Source: Flavobacteriales bacterium UBA2426
GTDB lineage: Bacteria > Bacteroidota > Bacteroidia > Flavobacteriales_F > PHOS-HE28
Direction of reading: 5' to 3'
NCBI GenBank assembly: GCA_002342985.1
Contig: DDRC01000075.1
Location: forward strand, 1 to 9,175
DNA: 9,175 bases
A program made the translations under genes and the position numbers. The notes under the pieces are model-generated. The model was given only the letters and a program-made list of their open reading frames with translations. It was not told the origin of the DNA and did no database searches. Within the stretch, counting starts at the first letter, position 1, and each line of letters starts with the position of its first letter. Positions 4,125-9,175 of this stretch are shown piece by piece.

Positions 4125-6833
4125 TCAGCCCCGCAGGCAGCTTAGGCAATGCCGGCTATCCGGGTTGTGCACGAAGGGCCGATGCGGGTCGAGCAATTCC
4201 TGCACCAGCATTGTGATCAGGTCGCGCATGGCGGGCAATTGCTCGCGTCTGATATCCGGGTCGCGGCCAATGGTGAGCCAGATGCCGCCGGACTGCGATG
4301 GGGTGCGCAGCGGGATGATTCCGGCACGTACCGCGGGCAGGGCCGGGTCGGCTTCCAGCGCCATCGTCGCGTACATGAGCAGCTGAAGTGCGAATTGGCT
4401 GCGTGGATGCAGCGCTTCACGGCTAAGGTCCTTAATACGGAGCTGTTCCTCGCGCACGCCTCCCGTCTTGAGGTCCAATATGTGCAGCACACCATCCCGG
4501 AGCTCCAGTCGATCGCAGGTGCCTCGCATGCGCAGGCCGCCGGGCAGTGCTGCAGCCATCGGTTGCTCCACCGCAAGGGGGATGGTGACGGACCTCGCCA
4601 CGCGGTGCGCCTCGGCGGCCAAATGCCTGGCCAGGGAATCGGCGGCCATGGACCGCTGCAAGAGGAAGCTCCCCGACTCGAGCATGGCACGGTCGAAGCG
4701 GCCGGAGAGCTCGCGAAATAGGAGCGCCTCCACCGAGCCGGCAGCCTCCCTCACCCGATCCGCATCCAGCGGGCTCCCGAGCCATTTGCGGTAGAGGGCC
4801 TCCAGGGCCTTGTGGACGGCGGTGCCGAGCGCATCGCTCCCAAGCTCGGTGCCGGGTGCTTCGAGCTCCTTCACGCCCAGGACGTAACGGGCATGGAAGT
4901 CCAAGGGGCACCGGAGCCAAACGCCCAGCGCCGATGGTGAAAGGCCTTTGGCAGTAAGGTCGTGCAGGCGCTCCAGGACCCACGGGGCCTTTTCCGCATG
5001 CGGCCTCGCTTTCGGCCGCGGGTGGCAGGTCGCAGCCAGTTCGGTCCGCTGCAGTATGGTTGCGCTGCGCGGTACAAGCTCGTGCGCCCAAAGGTCAAGG
5101 AATCGGGCTGGCGCGGAGCCGTCGCTGCCTGTAGCGTGCAGCAGAACAACCTCCTCGGCCTGGTGGAGCAGCCGGTGGATGTGATAACTACCTATGGCCT
5201 CGGCATCGGCCCTCAACGGAAGCCGGTAGTGCCGTCGCAGGTCGAAGGGGATCCAGCTCATCGGCTCATCCCTGCCGATGAGGGTTCCCTCCGTGGCGCC
5301 CACGATCAGCACCCGCTTGAAGTCGATGGCCCGCGTCTCAAGCAACCCCATGATCTGCAGCCCTTCCAAGGGCTCACCGAAAAGCGCCAGCTCCGCATGC
5401 CCCAGCAGGCGCTTGCGCACGGCCAGGAATTCGGGGATGCGCTCCGATGGTCCGTCGGCCTGCGCCAGGGCGATGGCCAGCTCGCGCTCGAGGCGGGCAA
5501 CGACGAACAGCTGTTCCTGAGCCAGCGCATCGGTGGGCCGGGCCTGCCTGCCCCACCCGATGAGAGCCTGGACAGCTGCTGAAGGAGTGAGTGGTCCGGC
5601 GCAAAGTGCGACCGTCGCCGCCGAGGCCACGCCTGCCCGCTTCAATTCGGTGTTGATCCTATCGGGGCTCAGGCGAATCTGCTGCGTGGCGCGCAAGGCT
5701 GCCGTCAGAGCCAGCGTTGCCGGGCCTTGATGGAGCAGCGGATGCGTGACAAGATCGATGAGGCCCGCCGTGGGAATACGGCCGGATCCATCGAAGAGCC
5801 CCAGGTACTTCTCCACCAGCCCGTGGACCGGCAACGAGTCCAGCGGCACACCCATGGAGATGTTCACCGGTCCCATATCGGCGGGCATCGCCTCCAGCAG
5901 GGGGAGCAGCAATCCCTCGTCGGCGAGCACGATGACCGTGTCGGTACGGTCGGCTTGGGGCAAGCGGTGCACCCAGGCGGCCGCGTCGGCCACCATGGTC
6001 ATTCGATCGGGGCTGGTGCGCAGGGAGATCCGCCGTTGCCGTTCGCTGATCAGATTGCCCAAGGCGAGGCTGCCGGTTCCAAAGGCCTCCATGGACCGGC
6101 GCAGGAAGCGGCCGGCCTCATGGTCGGGCGATTCCACATAATGGCGGTCCCCATCCCATGCCAGTTGCAGCACACCCAGCCGTTGCAGGTGCTTCAATAC
6201 GGCAGTGGTGGCCGGGTCGAGTGCATTCAGGCCGGCAACCCAGACGGAGGCCCATGGCGAGGACCATGTGCCGCCTCCCGTGATCGATGCAGCCCGCCGC
6301 GCAATGGCGCCCGAAGTGCCCACACCGCGCTCGTGCATCCGTTCGGTGAACAACCTATGCAGCCGGCCCGTGCCCTCCCAGCTGGCCACGGTGCGCTGTT
6401 GCGAGGCGGTCAGGAATTCCGACCCCTTCAGGCTCCAGGTCTCGATCTCATGGTATGCCCGCAGGTCCTTGTACACCTGGTCGAGGTCCAGGAGATGCGC
6501 ATCCACCTCGCTCAGGTCCCGCAAGGTGGTCGGTCCCCACTGTAGGAATTCATGCAAGGGCTCTGCCTGCGCGCCGGAGACGGCCCTGTGGCACTGATGG
6601 AGCATCAGCAGGAGCTCAGTGGAAGTGCCTTGCCGCCAGCCGGCGATCCGGGCCAGGAAGGCCCCGGGGTCCAGCACCTCGGGACTCCAGAGCGCGCGGC
6701 CATGGCGTCGGGCAAGGTACTTTCGCAGGTGCAGGCCCGCTCTTCGGCTCGGCAGCACCACCGCCACGCGATCGAGCGCCTGGCCATGCGTGCTCAGCAA
6801 GGCCTCGGCAAGGCGGTCAAGGAATGGTCCCAT
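4125..6833 (-). CDS. AddB-like PD-(D/E)XK nuclease/helicase-fold protein
   Basis: 902-residue relative of AddB, the partner of the AddA helicase in double-strand-break end processing. The N-terminus has VAVVLPSRRAGLHLRKYL (23-40), as in Bacteroidota AddB-like proteins, and no Walker A (GxxGxGKT/S), so the helicase fold is probably inactive. The central part has the family stretch LETRAIDFKRVLIVGATEG (498-516) and IPFDLRRHYRLPL (528-540). The C-terminal nuclease domain begins at LSPSALGVWLRCPLDFHARY (631-650) and shows LGTAVHKALEALY with H674, RGTCDRLEL with D774, ILDLKTG with D787 and K789, and Q813/Q817 in QFALQLLMYA; all expected catalytic residues are present. Of the four iron-sulfur cysteines typical of AddB, C642, C896 and C899 are seen, but the protein ends in CLSCLRG without the last. 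No addA is in the window. A weak TATCTTCC box lies 9 nt before the ATG. Confidence 0.88.
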   Translation of the reverse strand: MGPFLDRLAEALLSTHGQALDRVAVVLPSRRAGLHLRKYLARRHGRALWSPEVLDPGAFLARIAGWRQGTSTELLLMLHQCHRAVSGAQAEPLHEFLQWGPTTLRDLSEVDAHLLDLDQVYKDLRAYHEIETWSLKGSEFLTASQQRTVASWEGTGRLHRLFTERMHERGVGTSGAIARRAASITGGGTWSSPWASVWVAGLNALDPATTAVLKHLQRLGVLQLAWDGDRHYVESPDHEAGRFLRRSMEAFGTGSLALGNLISERQRRISLRTSPDRMTMVADAAAWVHRLPQADRTDTVIVLADEGLLLPLLEAMPADMGPVNISMGVPLDSLPVHGLVEKYLGLFDGSGRIPTAGLIDLVTHPLLHQGPATLALTAALRATQQIRLSPDRINTELKRAGVASAATVALCAGPLTPSAAVQALIGWGRQARPTDALAQEQLFVVARLERELAIALAQADGPSERIPEFLAVRKRLLGHAELALFGEPLEGLQIMGLLETRAIDFKRVLIVGATEGTLIGRDEPMSWIPFDLRRHYRLPLRADAEAIGSYHIHRLLHQAEEVVLLHATGSDGSAPARFLDLWAHELVPRSATILQRTELAATCHPRPKARPHAEKAPWVLERLHDLTAKGLSPSALGVWLRCPLDFHARYVLGVKELEAPGTELGSDALGTAVHKALEALYRKWLGSPLDADRVREAAGSVEALLFRELSGRFDRAMLESGSFLLQRSMAADSLARHLAAEAHRVARSVTIPLAVEQPMAAALPGGLRMRGTCDRLELRDGVLHILDLKTGGVREEQLRIKDLSREALHPRSQFALQLLMYATMALEADPALPAVRAGIIPLRTPSQSGGIWLTIGRDPDIRREQLPAMRDLITMLVQELLDPHRPFVHNPDSRHCLSCLRG

Positions 6834-7107
6834 GGCAGCGCGGGAAGATAGCCGTACCGAACCGGAGGGGTCCGATGGGTTTCCCGTGTACCGCCAGCTG
6901 GCCGGCGGCGGGCATTACTACCGGATCGATTCCTCGCACGCGTTTCATGAGCTGCAGCGCATCGGCAGCCGGCTTGTGCATCATGCGGTGCATGCGGAGG
7001 CCTATCCGGAAAAGCTCCGCATCGCCGAGATGATCGCTTGCGCAGAGGGACGGTATGCACCCTTTGACGGCGCTGAATGGGAGGCGCTGTTTCGGACGAT
7101 TCGGTAA
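6832..7107 (+). CDS. Small conserved-looking protein of unknown function
   Basis: 91-residue cytosolic protein with no signal peptide, membrane segment or cysteine pair; I do not recognise a named family. The part that looks structured begins at VYRQLAGGGHYYRID (residue 19 on) and continues HAFHELQRIG, then YPEKLRIAEMIACAEGRY and a final EWEALFRTIR, with aromatic and charged residues spaced as in a compact alpha/beta fold. The ATG at 6832 overlaps the start codon of the nuclease gene on the other strand within one CATG. The first 18 residues look low in information, so a GTG at 6886 giving about 73 residues is a real alternative. A GGAGGGG run (6865-6871) lies 14 nt before that GTG. It ends 54 bp before the adhesin gene. 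That it is a gene is likely but rests on composition and lack of any other frame filling 6840-7107. Confidence 0.65.
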   Translation: MAAREDSRTEPEGSDGFPVYRQLAGGGHYYRIDSSHAFHELQRIGSRLVHHAVHAEAYPEKLRIAEMIACAEGRYAPFDGAEWEALFRTIR

Positions 7108-7161
7108 CTTCACCATCCCCAGCCGAGGCGCAGGCAACCCCAAGGCCAATTACCGGGTCGA

Positions 7162-9030
7162 ATGAGCATGAAGCGGAATCTCGTCGCCTTGGCCTTGGCC
7201 TTGGCCATGGCGCAGGAGGTGCGTGCCACGCACATCATCGGCGGGGAGCTCTACTACGACGCGGTTGGAAACGGCCTCTACCAGGTTACGCTTAAGCTGT
7301 ACCGAGACTGCTCGGGCATCGCATTCGACCCCACGGCAGCCATCGGTGTCTTCGATGGGGCGGGGGGCGGGTTGCTTTCGGTGCAGACGCTGACCTTCCC
7401 GGGTGGCTCCTTTGTCCCGATCACCCTCGATTCCCCATGCTTGACGCTGCCGCCGGATGTCTGCGTGGAGACCACTTCGTACACGGGTCTGTTCAATCTT
7501 CCTGCCAGCCCCAACGGCTATGTCCTGTCCTATCAGCGCTGCTGCCGCACCGCCATCATCGGCAACCTCGTCGACCCCGGTGACCTGGGCCTTACGGTGA
7601 TGACGAGGATCCCGGCCCAGCCCATTGAGTCCAATAGCGCGCCGCGATTCAATGAGCTGCCCCCGGTTGCCCTGTGCCTCGATGCGCCGCTCAGCTTCGA
7701 CCATAGCGCTGCCGATCCGGATGGCGATTCGTTGGTCTATTCGCTGTGTACGCCCTACAACGGTGGCACGGCGCTCGCCCCGCAGCCCAATCCGCCAGCC
7801 CCGCCGCCCTACGCCCCTTTGCCATGGGGCGTCGGCTATTCCGAGGGGTACCCGATCGACTCCGACCCGTCCATTGCCATCGACCCCGCAACTGGCCTCC
7901 TGACGCTCACGCCCACGCTGCAGGGCAACTACACCGTGGGCGTCATGGTCCAGGAGTACCGGAACGGCGCCCTCATCAATGAGACACGGCGCGACTTCCT
8001 CTTCAAGGTGGTGGCCTGCGACGCGGTCGTTACGGGCGGCATACAGCCCCAATCGGAGTTCTGCACCAGCCTGACGGTGCCCTTTGCCAGCGCCACTGCT
8101 GGCGCGCAGGCGGTGCATTGGGACTTCGGCGTGCCGGAGCAGACGAGCGATACGAGCAATGCATGGAACCCGGCCTGGACCTATGCCGAGCCCGGTACCT
8201 ATACCGTGACCTTGATCGCCAACCCCGGGACGACCTGTGCCGATACCGCGCAGTCCACCTTCAATGTCTACCTCGCCCCTCAGCCCATGGTTCGGGTTCC
8301 GCCACCATTTTGCGGCAACCAGCCGGTGATGCTCGTTGCCGACGGGGCATTCGGACCGAATGCGGCGCTGAACTGGCAGTTGGGTGCCGGTAGCACGCCC
8401 CAGACCAGTTCCGATAGCATCGTTCAGGTGCAGTTCGCCGGTCCGGGGGTGCACGAGGTCTCTTTGCTCGTTGCTGAGAACGGCTGCACGGCATTCGTCA
8501 CCGAAACGGTCATGAATTACGCACTCCCCGAAGCCTCCTTCGAGGCCGATCCGGACCCGCCTCAGCTCGTGGGCACGCCTGTGGTCTTCACGGATACCAG
8601 TGACCCGAATGGCGGTGTCATCGCCCAATGGGACTGGCTGCGCGATGGCTCGGTCTTCGCCCCGTCAGCGCCCACGGCGGTCTGGAGCGCAGGGTGGCCG
8701 GCGACCTACATCATCGAACTGGTCATCACCACGGAGGAGGGATGCTCGGACACGGCCTCCTTGGCCTATGCGGTGGAAGGAGGACCGGTGGTAGTGCCCA
8801 ATGTGTTCAGCCCGAATGGGGATGGGGTGAATGAGGCCTTCGTCATCCCGAACATCGAATACTACCCGAATGAGCTGTCCGTGTATGGCCGATGGGGCAA
8901 CAAGGTCTACGAGGCCCGCAATTACAGGAGCCAATGGACGGGTGAAGACGTCCCGGAGGGCACCTATTACTATGTCCTGGTGTTGGAGGATCGCCGCGAA
9001 TACACCGGGCACGTCACCATACTGCGGTAG
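7162..9030 (+). CDS. Large PKD-repeat surface protein with type B T9SS (gliding-motility) C-terminal domain
   Basis: 622-residue secreted protein. A signal peptide (about 1-22, core LVALALALAMA, cleavage after VRA) precedes an N-terminal domain (about 23-285) that opens with THIIGGELYYD and contains YQVTLKLYRDC, the paired cysteines of YQRCCRT, and a cadherin-like ADPDGDSLVYSL stretch. PKD/Ig-like modules follow: about 290-370 (HWDFG and TWTYAEPGTYTVTLIA type motifs), a degenerate one about 375-455, and about 456-538 (FTDTS, WDWLRDG). The end (about 544-622) is the gliding-motility-associated domain: VPNVFSPNGDGVNEAF, LSVYGRWGNKVYEA, then PEGTYYYVLVL and GHVTILR. In known examples this end is a type B T9SS signal for surface attachment. 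Starts at 7162 or 7168 (MKRN) are equally possible. A truncated paralogue follows 23 bp downstream. Ligand and role (adhesion, gliding or matrix) cannot be read from sequence. Confidence 0.93.
   Translation: MSMKRNLVALALALAMAQEVRATHIIGGELYYDAVGNGLYQVTLKLYRDCSGIAFDPTAAIGVFDGAGGGLLSVQTLTFPGGSFVPITLDSPCLTLPPDVCVETTSYTGLFNLPASPNGYVLSYQRCCRTAIIGNLVDPGDLGLTVMTRIPAQPIESNSAPRFNELPPVALCLDAPLSFDHSAADPDGDSLVYSLCTPYNGGTALAPQPNPPAPPPYAPLPWGVGYSEGYPIDSDPSIAIDPATGLLTLTPTLQGNYTVGVMVQEYRNGALINETRRDFLFKVVACDAVVTGGIQPQSEFCTSLTVPFASATAGAQAVHWDFGVPEQTSDTSNAWNPAWTYAEPGTYTVTLIANPGTTCADTAQSTFNVYLAPQPMVRVPPPFCGNQPVMLVADGAFGPNAALNWQLGAGSTPQTSSDSIVQVQFAGPGVHEVSLLVAENGCTAFVTETVMNYALPEASFEADPDPPQLVGTPVVFTDTSDPNGGVIAQWDWLRDGSVFAPSAPTAVWSAGWPATYIIELVITTEEGCSDTASLAYAVEGGPVVVPNVFSPNGDGVNEAFVIPNIEYYPNELSVYGRWGNKVYEARNYRSQWTGEDVPEGTYYYVLVLEDRREYTGHVTILR
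7186..7203 (+). repeat. GCCTTG hexanucleotide, three copies, in a signal peptide
   Basis: Three perfect tandem copies of GCCTTG encode Ala-Leu pairs in the hydrophobic core of the adhesin signal peptide. Copy-number change would lengthen or shorten the core by two residues without shifting frame. It may simply reflect codon bias for an Ala-Leu core. Confidence 0.5.
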
Positions 9031-9053
9031 GCACGCGCCAATGATCTGAGCCC

Positions 9054-9175
9054 ATGCGCCTCCTCCGACGACTTGCGGTCCTGGTCCTCGCCCTTCTGGG
9101 CGCGATGGGCGCCCAAGCGACGCACATCATCGGGGGGGACATGTACTATGACCATTTGGGGGGGAGCCAGTACCG
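9054..9175 (+). CDS. Start of a second THIIGG-type surface protein, cut by the window end
   Basis: Open from the ATG at 9054 to the end of the window (40 codons plus two bases). It begins with a signal peptide MRLLRRLAVLVLALLGAMG with probable cleavage near AQA, followed by THIIGGDMYYDHLGG, which parallels THIIGGELYYD at the same place in the preceding protein (residues 23-33 in both). The two genes also share 14 identical bases at this site (7228-7241 and 9120-9133). It is therefore a tandem paralogue, probably co-transcribed given the 23 bp gap and no terminator between them. The rest is expected to be PKD-type modules and a T9SS signal, but this is not visible here. Too short for the ORF length cut-off, but well supported by the motif. 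Confidence 0.85.
   Translation, partial: MRLLRRLAVLVLALLGAMGAQATHIIGGDMYYDHLGGSQY

Noticed and set aside
5727..6545. Plus-strand 272-codon frame within the nuclease gene
   Set aside because: Antisense to the well-supported AddB-like protein and without domain features.
7105..7112. TAACTTCA as promoter for the PKD surface protein
   Set aside because: It overlaps the preceding stop codon, matches only part of TAnnTTTG and has no TTG at proper spacing.
7150..8628. Long 492-codon open frame on the minus strand
   Set aside because: It lies antisense to the PKD surface protein, whose domains are unmistakable; the minus product is Gly/Arg/His-rich with no recognisable motif, typical of a GC-rich shadow frame.
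1..9175. Mobile element, CRISPR array, prophage or tRNA
   Set aside because: No transposase or integrase motifs, no regularly spaced repeats, no terminal inverted repeats and no cloverleaf-like sequence seen on reading both strands.

Overview
The window looks like a GC-rich chromosome segment from a Bacteroidota bacterium, most likely of the Flavobacteriales type. Three things point there: secreted proteins with both kinds of type IX secretion (T9SS) C-terminal signal, a menaquinone operon in the order thioesterase - isochorismate synthase - MenD, and TAnnTTTG-like -7 promoter boxes with no clear Shine-Dalgarno sites. The base composition (roughly 60% GC or more by eye) is high for the phylum. 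No rRNA, tRNA, CRISPR array, insertion sequence or phage gene was found.

Layout. Positions 1-2314 (minus strand) hold three tightly packed menaquinone genes transcribed toward position 1: menI (DHNA-CoA thioesterase), menF (isochorismate synthase) and menD (cut by the window start). Diverging from menI after only 30 bp is an OmpR/PhoB-type response regulator (2345-3037, plus) with no kinase in view. A 267 bp spacer follows, with a strong hairpin at 3151-3174 and a plausible promoter near 3225-3255. It leads to a secreted protein with a type A T9SS signal (3305-4072, plus). A perfect 10 bp hairpin (4096-4118) separates that gene from a convergent 902-residue AddB-like PD-(D/E)XK nuclease/helicase-fold protein (4125-6833, minus). 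The nuclease start codon and the start of a small uncharacterised plus-strand gene (6832-7107) share one CATG. The right end carries a 622-residue PKD/gliding-motility-type adhesin with a type B T9SS signal (7162-9030) and the first 40 codons of a paralogue of it (9054 to the window end).

How the genes work together. MenF converts chorismate to isochorismate, MenD condenses it with 2-oxoglutarate to SEPHCHC, and MenI later releases DHNA from DHNA-CoA, so the left block serves respiratory quinone synthesis. The response regulator may or may not control it; its promoter region physically overlaps that of menI. The nuclease belongs to recombinational DNA repair. The three secreted proteins are independent T9SS cargo for the cell surface.

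I see no clear new multi-gene system. The most interesting points are the compact back-to-back, apparently leaderless promoters between menI and the regulator, the AddB-like protein that ends before its expected last iron-sulfur cysteine and has no AddA beside it, the shared-CATG divergent gene pair, and the tandem adhesin paralogues.
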